Below are positions 46,136 through 57,212 of a stretch of DNA of 64,000 nt, piece by piece. Below the pieces are notes generated by a model that saw only the letters and a program-made list of their open reading frames with translations, made no database searches and had not been told where the DNA came from. Source of the stretch: Paulownia fortunei (lineage: Eukaryota; Streptophyta; Magnoliopsida; Lamiales; Paulowniaceae); the NCBI GenBank assembly GCA_019321725.1, contig CM033118.1, forward strand, positions 6,660,071 to 6,724,070, in the 5' to 3' direction. Position numbers and translations under genes: made by a program. Numbering within the stretch: position 1 is the first letter of the stretch; each line of letters begins with the position of its first letter.

Positions 46136-47379
46136 ATGAAATATCTCGAAGAAGTTGGGCGAGTTGATGACCCAAATATTGTAAATACCATTATTTGGTG
46201 GGACATTCAATCAATGATTGCTTTATATTCATTACAAAAGCACACTTTTATAGACGTTCATTTGATGGAGTTTTTTTGCGATGTTTGGGTGACGATAAAG
46301 CCATCCAAGCTATGGAAGAAGCTCATTTTAGGATTTGTGGTGCTCATCAATCAGGCCCAAAGTTGTACTTTCGAGGAAAAATGATGGGTTACTATTGGCC
46401 GACAATGGTAAAAGATTACATGGATTACGCGCAAAGATATCAAGCCTGTCAATTTCATGCAAATCTTATTCACCAACTACTTGAGCCGTTACACCTTACT
46501 ATTGTTTCATGGTTATTTATCGCTTGGGGCTTAGATGTGATTTAACCTTTGACAAATTCGTACGTCGAACATTTATACATTTTAGCTGTAACTGACTACT
46601 CTTCTAAGTAGGTTGAAGCGATACCTCTCAAAGAGGTATAAAAGGAAAATGTTGCTAACTTTTTCCGTATCAACATTATTTATCGCTATGAGATTCCTCG
46701 ATACATAATCACGGATAATGGAAATCCTTTTTGCAATAGTTTGATAGATAAGCTTTCTCAAAAGTTTAGTTTCAAGCAAAGAAAATCTTCCATGTATTTT
46801 GCCACTGCTAATGGACTCGATGAAGCATTCAAGAAGATCTTGTGTACTTTGTTGAAGAAAGTGATTACAAAGCCAATGCAAGATTGGCACAAAAGAATTG
46901 GAAAAGCTTTATGGGCATATAGAACCACTTATAGAATGCCTTCTCAAGAGACTCCTTATGCATTTGTGTATGGTGTTGAAGCTATAGTTCCTCTTGAGCA
47001 ACAAATTCCATGATTGGGGATAGTCATGCTAGAAAGACAAACCGAAGACGAAAATGCCTGTCTATGCCTCGAATAGTTAGAGGCTCTTGATGAGAAAAGG
47101 TTGGAAGTGCAGCAAAGACTTAAATGCTATCAGGCTCGTCTGTCTAGGGCATTCAATAAGAAAGTGTGGTCATGCTCTTTCCAAGTTGGCAATTTGTTGC
47201 TTGCTATGAGAAGACCGATCATTACTACTCATCTAACTGGAAATAAATTCACATCAAAATGGGATTGTCCATATGTTGTTAAAGATGTCTACACAAATGG
47301 TGCTTACAAGTTGGTTGCCAAAGATAGCTTAAGAATTGGCCCGATAAATGGGAAGTTCTTAAAATATTATTATGCGTAA
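46136..47379 (+). pseudogene. Gypsy gag end fused to integrase
   Basis: The frame at about 46170-46545 starts with the gag C-terminal phrase CKYHYLVGHSINDCFIF and passes without a stop into FYRRSFDGVFLRCL. That phrase normally lies just before integrase. It is followed by the HHCC zinc region (HFRICGAHQSG, CQFH). The catalytic core follows with TDYSSK (first Asp, near 46590), IITDNGNPF (second Asp, near 46707) and ANGLDEAF (Glu region, near 46810). Then come ALWAYRTTYRMPSQETPY and the C-terminal GNKFTSKWDCPYVV to the TAA at 47379. Stops at 46543, near 46609 and near 46639 inactivate it. Protease, RT and RNase H are absent. Confidence 0.85.
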
Positions 47380-47460
47380 AGTTAGAAGAATGCTCCATGA
47401 CGCATGAACCTAAACTGTATGTTACTCCTGACCCTCATGAGTATAAACTATGTATGGTAC

Positions 47461-47580
47461 CCACCAAAGGTAGTGCACGTGGTTAAACTACTAGCTTGCT
47501 CCACCAAGAGTGAATGCATATGGTTAAATTGTTAATTTACCTCACTAAAGGTATTTTATATGGTTAAAATATTAAATACC
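47461..47580 (+). repeat. Three 40-bp tandem repeats after integrase
   Basis: Units start at 47461 (CCACCAAAGG), 47501 (CCACCAAGAG) and 47541 (CTCACTAAAG), each containing a 'tggttaaa' phrase. A weaker fourth unit may follow near 47581. They lie in the untranslated region of the gypsy element. Confidence 0.7.
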
Positions 47581-47964
47581 ATACCTAATCTAGGGTGGTT
47601 AAGCAATAGATACTCCTTGCCCACATGAGTGTAAACTGTGTACCCCTCTCCCCAAATTAAAAAAAAAAGTATTTTTAAACTATGTTATAACTTGATCCCT
47701 TTATTGGGGTACATAAATAGTTTAAATATCTTCTAAGTTCAGTCATTAGTGTAGAATAAATTATGTTTTCTCTTTATATAGAATAGTAGTTTGTTGTAAA
47801 AAAAAACAAAAAAGAAAAAAAAGGGCTTCGTGAATTTTGATAAATGTGAATGCACTTAAAGGATTGTAAGATAGAAAAAGAACAATTTTTATTATCTCAA
47901 AAATAATGATGTTCATTACATGAAGCGAAAAAAGAAGGAAAGGTTCTAAACAAACACTAAGCAA
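47581..47964. other. Gypsy untranslated spacer
   Basis: A-rich DNA between the 40-bp repeats and the end of the antisense gene. No gene seen. Confidence 0.4.
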
Positions 47965-50700
47965 AGGGTCTTAAAATTTTCAATTCTTCTTTGGCAGCCT
48001 CTAGACGTGCCATTGAAGACTTAAATTTTTGACCGCTTCATCACTCAATCGAGAAGTATTTTTGATAGCAACAATCTCCTCTTCAATCTCATGAACTTTG
48101 GTTTGGGCACTCTGAAGAAGTTATTGTCATTTCCATGGTGCATACAAGTGCTTTTTTCATCCCTTCAAATCATCAAGCTCCTTCTTGATGTGCTCCAACT
48201 CCTCCTTGGTAGATTGGAATTGATTAAGCTCTTTGCTTTCTCTAGTCTTGGCTTTGGGGAGACGATCTTTGGCTTCATTCAATTGCTGTGCAAGAAGTTC
48301 TTTGGATGTCTTTTCAGAAGATATTGACCTTGCCTTGTCATAAACAACGGCCTTGGAAAAATGTTATTTCAATGGTTCTTCCACATAAAAGATGTTAAAA
48401 TTTGTTAAGCACTTTATGGACTCAAGCATAAATGAAACATCATCTTTGATGGATGAAAAGGAGTCCATCAAAGTATTTGCTATCCTCTCGCAAAGATCGT
48501 TCCACGACTTTTGAAGATACTCCTTTTGATAATTAACTACGAAATTTTTACCTCAAAATATTGAAAATGCATACAATGAGATGTCTGCTTAGCCCTAGTC
48601 GAGTTAAGTGTTTTCTTTTGTGTTGCCGCCCCGTTAATTGTAAAAATTGTGACTAACTAGTGATCCTTCACCATTATCAATATTGAGTAGTTTTTTCTCC
48701 AACTCAAGCATTGCATGTTTTAAGTTAGAAAAGAATTACCCAAAAAAAAGAGAAGAAGAAGAAGAAAAGAAGAGAAGACTAAGAAGTTAGAAAATGACCT
48801 CTTCAACGAAGTTCTCTATTTGCAATGGATTACTCGCAACATCAACGTCCCTTGGCTCCAAAGACTTGAGATTCTTTTTAAATATCTTCCAATGACAGTC
48901 TGCATTGCTACTACTATTTTCTTACGAAGGGGAAGGGGCATCCTTTCTCTTATTGGCTTTGAGAGGCTCAATGGCTTACTCATTACATCTATCGAAAAAG
49001 AAGTGATAGAAACATGTGGGGGATTTTGAGCATTTTCGCAAAGAGAACCATCTTCTTTGTCATGTTCTTTGTCTATAAGAGGAACTTTACTTGGCTTCAC
49101 GTTGATTAAACTCGCTATATTTTCCTCAAAGTAAACCTCCATGGATGTTGGTCCACTATATCTTATAATATTCTGAACAGAATTTCATTGCATTTAGGGG
49201 CATACAAGGAAGACACACCTTAGGCATAGATCTAGACAGGGTTCATAACACCAATGGTGAACTCCTTCCTCTAAAGAAGCTTTGTAGATGTCTCATGTGA
49301 GAGTTCTCAACACTACTTGATAGAATCTGAATTGGTGACTGAATCGATAGGGACTGTAAGACTCAATGATGAAGTGTTCACTTTACCTTAAAGAAAGATA
49401 GTTCGAACGGATGGTGATGAAGTAGTTTTGCTCAATTCCTCCACATTCCCATTGTCAACATATAAGAAATCTTTGCTATTGGTAATCATGGTACAAGTCC
49501 AAGAAATGAAGTATCCTTTATGGACTCACTTGCGAGCTTCCTTGGAATCATAGTTCTTTATGTTACCTTCACCAGAAAATATTACCTTTTTTGGGCCGCG
49601 TACTCTTATCCAAACATGGTAATGAGTCTTGAAGTAGTGCGCCAGCCAACTATAGTCAAAGTGGATAAGGAATGTTGAATACACACGAGATAGTCTTGGA
49701 GAATTTGTGACCTTGTTTAGGCCCTTATAGATGCTTGCTAAAATAGGAACAACAAGGCTCACCCTCCGACTGCTTGCCATAATGCTCGCCATTTTGAAGG
49801 TACTGGGGCATATCAAGTTAATGTCATAATTAGGAGGAACAAATGTACAAAGCCAACAAGCTACATGTGCTGCCAAATAACTCTCATCTCTTGAACTTTC
49901 TTTTATGCCAAGCTTTGAAAATAAATCTAACACTGAGGAACACCATTCTCCGTGGATGTCAAAATCACCAAGTGGATTGTGGGTTGATTTGAAATGACTC
50001 GCCTTCTTTCTCTACGTGGAGGAGAAAAAATGTACTTAGTAGCATTCTTGAACCAAAATCTAACCCACTCATTGATGGATACATGATAAGATTGACCTCC
50101 ATTGGTGCTCCCTCGAAGCAGATGATAAGCATTAAATAGGTGCTTGCAAGAGCGAGGGAAGAATCTACTTCCTACCTCATCAATACTAATGAGCTCCTTG
50201 GCACTGGGGATAACTTCGTCATATAGAGATCCAGTCATAGAAAGGCTCGTGAGAGTATACAAATCTCATAGTGATATGGACAATTCTCTAAAAGAAGTCA
50301 ATAAAGTATTAGTAAGTGGACACCACGCCTCGTAAAATTCCTTGACTATGTTAGAATTGGGATTATATGTAAACAACGAAGCATATACTGAGTTATATAT
50401 TCTTCGGTCCCAATAGTCCTTGATCTAGTGAAATTCACCAGTGAACTAAATGGCATCTCCCCATTTGTCTTTACCTTCGATGATGTGGTGACCTAATGTT
50501 AGTAATGGGGTTGGCTCATTCAACTTTTGATGTGAGTTACTTGTAAAGTCCACACCTTAGAATTTTTGCTCAATGAGATCTCGTGAGACCATTCTGCCAA
50601 GTAAAGTGAATTTGTTAACTTTGGACATGGCTTTGCGTATCGACCAACTAGGGGAGTATGAACTGCCAAAATTATGCCCTTCTCCATAGGTTGACTTTCG
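47965..50700 (-). pseudogene. Plant mobile domain (PMD) protein relic, antisense in gypsy
   Basis: Read leftwards. YWDRRIYNSVYASLFTYN and KEFYEAWCPLTNTLLTSF lie near 50350, then LYDEVIPSAKELISIDEVG and RSCKHLFNAYHLLRGS at 50060-50240. ESYLAAHVACWLCTFVPPN, TFKMASIMASSRRVSLVVP and HFDYSWLAHYFKTHY follow at 49600-49880. This order is the aminotransferase-like plant mobile domain. The frame shifts near 49930 and has several stops. Downstream, 48816-49142 is an open Ser/Pro/basic stretch, and 47970-48460 encodes a heptad-rich coiled coil (SKELLAQQLNEAKDRL, KEELEHIKKELDDLKG). PMD proteins occur as host MAIN-like genes, which act in silencing and cell division, and as passengers of plant transposons. 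Here it is a passenger. Confidence 0.78.
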
Positions 50701-52329
50701 TCATCAAGGATCGATCACCAAGTGTTGCACCTCGAAAGGAGAAGAAGTATCTTCGAAGTAAAGCATTATGAAAACTTTCAATAAAAAAGCAAAAGGAAAG
50801 AGTTGGAATTTAAAGGCATGAGCATGTTAGAGCATCAGATTTTTTTTTTTAAAATTTTGGCTTAGCCATATACTGAAGTTCTAAAATTATGGTGATTCTT
50901 CAAGTTGCAGTCTTGAATTAATATTGGTTACCCTCCTCAAAATAACATCTAAAACCCCCCAAAAAGAAAAGAAAAGTAGCCAACTTCGTTGTGAAGAAAA
51001 AAAAAAGGGAAAAAGAGTTCTAATATGGTATGTTCACCAATTTATTGTGGAACATTCAAAACAATACTACAATTTGGGATTCCAAGAACTGGTTCAGACA
51101 TACTTTGGAACTGAAATAATTGGGAATAAAAAAAATAGGGGGGAAGAAAAACAAACTCACTATTAAGTTGAAAAAAATTACTCACGTAGGGTATAGCCTT
51201 TGTGGAAGAAAAAAATGATAAGCTTGCAAAGAGTTCAGATGAATCAATTATGGAATAGAAGCTAAAATGCAATTTGTTTCGTAGATGCTTGTGTGGATCA
51301 AACAACCAGTTGCATTAACAAAAAGAAAATGATTAGATATGGCAATCAATATTCCAAAAATAAAATCTAAGTTTAAAGCTTAGCATGAAGAATGTGGTAG
51401 ATTCTTTCAAGCAATTAAGAGAAGGAGAATAATACACAGAAGTTAAAGAAAACCCACCTCAAATAAAAGTAGCAATGAGAAAGAGAAAAGAAAATATGGC
51501 AATGGTTGGAAGCAATTGGCAGAGCGAAATAGGTCTATCATCTCTCTTTTATACGCCATGAATGAAATTAAGATTAGAAGTTTTCCACTATCTAATTACT
51601 TGAAAAAGAGTTAGAAATTGATTAGGAGAAGGATTTTCAGCTTATATTTATATAAGGAACCAAATTTAACATGGTAAAGAGCTCTATTGAGCAAATGATT
51701 GCAACATATAAGGAAGACAACGCTGGTATCAATCTGGAACAAATTGGGTTATTATCTCATGGCCTTAGTCCACCTACACCATAAGTCAAGTGTGGACAAA
51801 ATAAATTTTGTTTATTTACAAAAACAAAAGGAAAAAGAGAGGGAGGGAATGAAAGAAAAAAAATTCCGAAGCTGCCTGAGTGTTGGTGCATCAATGCATG
51901 TACAATTCTAATCTCATGTTGCTGACCAATGCAACCCTAAAATTGGTTATATACTACTAAAATTAAAAAAGAAAAAAAAGGGGAAGAGAAGAAAGTAAAA
52001 TGAAAGGAAAGTTTGACAATAATCTGCATATCTTTTGAAATCTTCACTTCTTGATTTCAAATGGCTTATGGAAATTCTGTTTGGGCAAAATTGATTAGAG
52101 AAAAATGATAAGAATGTGGGCTAATAAAATATAATTCGCTATTTATTTGTTCATTTGTTCAAACCCAAAAATCTACATGCAATTTTTGTAAGGCTCAATT
52201 ATAAATAAAGAAAGAAAAAAAATTCAAGAAATTATCGCGCTTATTCACTCTAAGACATATTATCCGTGAAAAAGCCTCAAGGGGACATTTGAAGATAAAA
52301 TAAATTTGTGCTAGTTAAATGGCCACACG
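50701..52329 (+). other. Gypsy 3' untranslated region
   Basis: A/G-rich DNA between the PMD relic and the 3' LTR. Short frames (50924-51166, 51699-51911) are lysine/glutamate-rich products of composition. No gene was recognised. Confidence 0.45.
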
Positions 52330-54372
52330 TATAAAATAATATATTAAATATCAATTTTATATTTATATTTATATGTTGGGAATTTAATTAAATTTCTAAA
52401 GTAAATAGTTAATTAATTGATATTATAATATATATTTTATTGACCAATTAAATTTCACCACGTGTCACATTTCAATTATTGGGAATCAAGATTATATCGA
52501 ATCTTTTTGTTGAAGAGATATGTGTCAATCATATTATGAAAAGTCAATAAAATGATGTTACTTCATCAAATAACTTATCAAAAACCCCTATCTTACAAGT
52601 ATAAATAGAGGTCATTCCCAAAAGTTAAAAACATAAGTTGTGAAGAAGAGGTCCAAGCAAGAAAAGTCCTGTACGTGGAGGCTCCGTGCCATCCCAAGAA
52701 AATTCCCAGAACTTGTAAGAGGTTGCTCCGTGCAGCTGAGTGAGCATATGGAGATTTACCTTAGGAACTGATAGCTTAGAGCTTCTTTTACCGTATTTTA
52801 TTTGCCTATAATGTTTAGGGGTTATGTTGATACAATCAAGAAATATGTTAGATAGTTTTCTCTCTGCTTTCTGCATTTGAGATGTTATGTTTATAAAAGG
52901 CTGGCACATACTGCTATTGCTACTGCTTTATGATTTCTGCTATGATGAGCATGGCCTTCAGCCTTTTGCATGCTGTGTTATTTCCTCATGGTAGCGTGTT
53001 GTAGCCTTTTCATGAGTGTGTAATTTGATCATCTTAGATAGTGTTGTATCCTAGAGAGAGCTTATTTTACTTTGGAAGAAGTTGGAGGTACCACTTTGTT
53101 ACATGTATCTTCTTTATTCTACCGGTCAGAGGATTAGGGACCCTCATGATAGATACTTTACTACTTATATGTCCAGCTTTGTTAGTGGGTTCCTCCTTCC
53201 TCCTCCCCATCTTCCAGTAGAGATTAGTCGCGCTTTTGGTCTTTGTATGGGTGAGTTTAATCCCAACTCGTATAAGTGTTTTGAGGGATTCTCCTATCGC
53301 TTAGGAGAGTAGCCTTTCTATGGATTTATGTAGCTTATTTTTCATCTTCATGGTTAGGAGGGTTGCTGGAGAGTCATACTTCCATTTCTTCCCAAGGCCG
53401 GGATATAGATTCTTGGAGGGTATAACTTCTTTTCATGGTCCTTGGAAGAAGTTCTTCTATATATAAGATAAGCGTTGGCATGGGAGTGTTCTCTTTCCAC
53501 ATTAATCGCCTGAGAAGGGGATTCAATTCTTGTGGGACACCTTGGAGATCTCTCTAGGTTGACCAAGGGCATTATTAGGGAGAAAATTATTCGGTTCGAT
53601 CATATACCTCATTTCTGACATGGTGCCTTGGTAGCAGGCCACTTAGCCTGGGTAAGTGGCTTAGTGTATCACCTTTGCTTTATATATTATTCAACAACTT
53701 TAGATGAATTCTTTGTCTTTCTTATTTTGGGCTCTTACGGTGACTACTGTGATCGATCCTCTTGATGCCAACTTTAAGGAGTCAGTCGAGTGTTTTGAAG
53801 CTGTTGCGAGGAAGAGCGCCATGGAAGTCGCCTATCATGAGGAAAAGGACGAGGAGCAACTGAGGTAGTTGTTGATTTCCTTGGCATGCATGCAGGAAAT
53901 AGAGCCTCAACTTAAGGTGATCAAATTCAAGAAGATCCACAGTCTTCAAGGAAGAAATCAAGGTATTCATCACACAATCCATTTAAATAATAGAATTTAA
54001 TTCGAGATTAATTTTTTAAACTCTTGAATTAACATTATTGGATATTAAATCCACCTTGAAGGAGATCAAAGGGTTAATTTCATCAACAAGTTTTCAAATT
54101 TCAAAGTCAACATTCTTGAAGTTCTAACATTTAATTCGAGATTAAGGTGTTAAATCTTTAAACTAATATTTTATGAACGAGATCAAGTTCAGAAAAGATT
54201 AAATCATTAATTTTACCTCCAAAAGTTCAAATCCCAAAAATTCTTGTTATTGAAGAGAATAATCAGAGGATCCATAGAGATTGTAACCATTCATTATTTC
54301 AATTCAATAAAATTCAATTTGTACTATTTTTCTTGTTTGTTAGTTTTTACAAACAACGAAATTTGTGTTACA
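52330..54372 (+). repeat. 3' LTR of the gypsy element, with foreign insert
   Basis: Matches the 5' LTR from 52330 to about 52668 (TATAAATAG at 52600-52608) and again from about 53895 to 54372, ending GTGTTACA. The intervening 1.2 kb has no counterpart in the 5' LTR. Confidence 0.8.
52669..53894 (+). mobile_element. Insert in gypsy 3' LTR carrying gag-like coding sequence
   Basis: At about 53160-53310 the plus strand reads YMSSFVSGFLLPPPHLPVEI and FGLCMGEFNPNSYKCFEGF, followed after a frame change near 53400 by SGYRFLEGITSFHGPWKKFF. This order fits the 'putative gypsy type transposon' gag-like domain found in other plant retrotransposons. The insert also has a few acidic, helix-prone codons near 53760-53870. 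No terminal repeats or target duplication were seen, so it may be captured sequence and not an element that moved by itself. Confidence 0.55.
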
Positions 54373-54739
54373 CATCACATTCAAATAAATCACATCTTGG
54401 CCCTATTTATGTAAAATTTGGATTGGAAGAATATGTCAATGTCATATTTTATAACAAGAAGGCCACAAAAAATAAGTGTATACTTTGAACCTCATAAGAT
54501 CGAAATCGATAGTCTAGGTTCGAAGTTATCCAAGACGTTCTCAATGCACCTTCCAATCCACAATAACAGAAAATGGACATTGATTGTGGATGGAATGAGG
54601 TTTGGCTTAGTCTGAGACGCTATAGGATGATTTTTTTTACGTTTAACTATGATTGACCTGTTAGGGTTTAAAAAATATATTCTAACTAATATGAAAAAAT
54701 ATTATAACTTTACAAGCCACCAATATGAAAATAATGGCG
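54373..54739. other. Gypsy right flank, no gene supported
   Basis: A 65-codon plus-strand frame at 54418-54615 (with FEPHKIEIDSLGSKLSKTF) looks less random than its surroundings but matches nothing I recognise. Confidence 0.3.
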
Positions 54740-55340
54740 TATGCAACATAATATATACAATTTAAATTACATAATTTGTATATGCATTTTGGTCACACCA
54801 GTGTCCATTATATCACTCATAGTGCACAAAAGTAGTCATACAAAATATGGTCAAAGAAAAGAATATAAAAAACTGGAAAAACAAAAACATAGACAAGAAG
54901 AGATTCTAACAAGAAAACCATAAATTTCATAGTGCAAACTATATGACAAATCCAGTAATACAGGAAATTAACATTCATGGTACTGCACACTATACAACCA
55001 TCAATTTCATAGTGCACACTATATTCAAAATCCAAGAATTGGCATATGCAACATATCCAATTAATATATTCTTTACATAACATATTCAAAAATAAAAAAC
55101 AGAATAAACATAGACAAATAGAGCTTCTAACAAGAAAACTATCTATTCATCATATTACACAGTATTTTTAAAAAGTAGCATTCATCAGGATACAACTTCA
55201 ACACACAAGCACTTCAGGATAGTTTATACAATAAGATTTATAGTGCACATAATGTCAACAATCCCTAACTATAATCATTATACTGAAGCATATGCCACAA
55301 AAAATCAAAATAAGCCTAATCACATTATCAATTACATCAA
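54740..55340. repeat. Degenerate AT-rich repeats
   Basis: 'aacatagacaagaagagatt' near 54886 recurs as 'aacatagacaaatagagctt' near 55108, both followed by 'ctaacaagaaaac' (offset about 222 bp). 'atttcatagtgca' recurs near 54927 and 55003. No gene. Confidence 0.6.
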
Positions 55341-55369
55341 AATTCCTAAAAGGCTTGAAAAATTATCTT

Positions 55370-55930
55370 ACTTTTAGAATCCATGCTACGTTGATGAGGG
55401 GAAAATCTTCTCTTCGTTGCAGAATTAGTGGACTCTACTAAAACATATTATTGCAATTTTCACATTTAACCAATGTGCTAGTCACAAAATGGATTAAGTC
55501 ATAAAAGAACTACAACAGTACTAACCTCCACCAAAACCGGCATGCTTCGAATGATTTTTGAGACAAAAAAATGACACAAACATTGAATTCCAGGGTCTTG
55601 ATGGAGGGTATAGTAAAAAAAAAAAAAAAAGTGAAGAAAAATAAATAAAAAACATAACTTACCGAAATCAACTTCGTGAAAGCTTGAAATTTGATCCTTC
55701 AAGATCCCGACTCATAGGACTTATGATTGTTTGGGTTAGGGCACAAGTTTCAGATGAACTCTGAGAAAAAAAATAAACAAGAACATTGATTTTGGAGAGT
55801 TAAAAAAGGAAGAAAATCGTTGACATAACTCACCGAATGCAGTGGGAGGCTCCACAGAAATTTGATTTTTCGTTCACAGATCGCTTCGATCGGATGTTGA
55901 GATGTTTTTGGCCATCTATATTCAAATGAA
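55370..55930 (-). other. Minus-strand exon-like segments, unassigned
   Basis: Three GC-richer blocks (about 55840-55920, 55680-55760 and 55510-55600) alternate with T-rich stretches. They are bounded on the minus strand by splice-like GTGAGTT and GTAAGTT donors and a TTTTTTTCTCAG acceptor. One joined frame reads CERKIKFLWSLPLHS into SSSETCALTQTIISPMS before a stop. No protein family was recognised. It may be a decayed split gene or transposon leader. Confidence 0.3.
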
Positions 55931-56559
55931 AAATATGTGGGTTAGGGTAAAATATAACAATGAAATGAGAATGTTTTAGTGTATTGTCAATGTTAAGATA
56001 ATAGTAAGGGTAATTTGGATAATTTTTTACTTTTCCACTTATTTATCCCACAATATAGACATAAATTATAATTTATACTAACATATCATTGTAATAATCT
56101 AACAAACTACACATAATACTTATTAATAATTCTCTCAATATTTTACAACTTATCACTTATTACATCAATCATATCATATCCTGTTCATGGCCTTATTATA
56201 CAATTTATTTTGAAGTAATATGCATTTCATTTCATAAATAATAATCGATCTACCATTGGATGTCCCTTTTCTCCTATTGAAATCCTTTCATACTCTTTTT
56301 GAAAAAAGAACTTAAAATTTAAAAACAAAAATCAAATCCAAAAATGTGAAGAAAAGAAAAGAAAAGAATAAAAATATATACAAAGAAAGATTTAGGAAGC
56401 TACTGTATTTTTTGCTGTACTTCCCAACATCTCATTGAGATAGATTTGTATGGTTGCTTTCATTTGTCAAGTGGAAAATGTGGTGCATAGTGTTGTCTTA
56501 TCTATAATCTTTAATTGATTAATTTCTTTGTAGTCAATAATAATTAATATTTTATTGCA
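55931..56559. other. Intergenic, no gene seen
   Basis: AT-rich DNA. No frame or element end is supported. Confidence 0.4.
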
Positions 56560-56564
56560 TAGCA

Positions 56565-56960
56565 AAGGAGTCAGCTGGACTGGCCCGATTTTGACCGGCC
56601 AGGCACAAATAGGCCCTGGACTGTTCCCAGGCCAGTTCAGCCCAAGCTCGGGCTAAGGTGGGTCCAGCTTGGGCTGTTTTTTTTCTGAAGTATATATATG
56701 AGTATTAACATTTGTGTTAAGAGAAGGATTCAAATCTTTTTAGCTACAGTCAAATGTTTTCAGAAAAAATGAATAATAAATAAAACAAAAAACAATAATA
56801 ATCAAGCAAATGTCTAAAAAATAAAACATAATAATAATAAAGCAAATGTACCAAACTAGCTCTGGGCTAGGCTCAAACCTGGGCCATTCCTAGACTGGTC
56901 CTGGGCCCTATGGACCATGGCCGGCCCCAAGCCTCTGGGCCCAATAGAGGCCCAGCATAT
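56565..56960. repeat. GGCC/GGGCC-rich paired blocks, possible inverted element
   Basis: Two GC-rich blocks (56565-56675 and 56858-56960), rich in 'tgggc', 'ggccc' and 'cccaagc', flank an AT-rich middle. Each holds both orientations of a GGCCTGGGC-like motif ('caggccagttcagcccaagc'; 'ctgggctaggctcaaacctgggcc'). This resembles non-autonomous plant elements with low-complexity GC-rich ends. Boundaries are not defined. Confidence 0.45.
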
Positions 56961-57040
56961 ATCTATTAGGTTGACCCAGTTTATTAAGAATCTAATCTGG
57001 ACCAATTCGAGTCTATTTTCATCCTTACTGTTCCATGATA

Positions 57041-57212
57041 TCTCACGGAACAAGTATAATATTAATCCACTTATGTCTTTGAAGTTCATATTATATTATC
57101 TCATGGAACAAGTATAATATTATCCACTTATGTCTTTGAAGGTCATATTATGTTATCTCATGGAACAAGTATAATATTAATCCACTTATGTCTTTGAAGA
57201 TCATATTATTCG
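57041..57212. repeat. Three-copy tandem repeat, 57-58 bp
   Basis: Units start at 57041 (TCTCACGGAACAAGTATAAT), 57099 and 57156 (TCTCATGGAACAAGTATAAT in both). The three are nearly identical; unit 2 lacks two bases (TATCCAC for TAATCCAC). Likely a recent slippage array. Confidence 0.9.

Larger units (their letters stand above)
43855..54372 (+). mobile_element. Ty3/gypsy LTR retrotransposon with antisense PMD relic
   Basis: A 10.5-kb element with LTRs at 43855-44651 and 52330-54372 that share start (TRTAAAATAATATATT), TATA region and end (AACGAAATTTGT...). Plus-strand gag and integrase are present. Protease, RT and RNase H are missing. Between integrase and the 3' LTR lies a minus-strand plant-mobile-domain gene relic. 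Extra antisense frames in this position are known for large plant gypsy elements of the Tat/Ogre group; that lineage is an inference here. No matching 5-bp flanks were found (TTACG left, CATCA right), so the outer ends are approximate. Confidence 0.87.

Noticed and set aside
46582..46890. 102-codon minus-strand frame
   Set aside because: Antisense to the gypsy integrase core.
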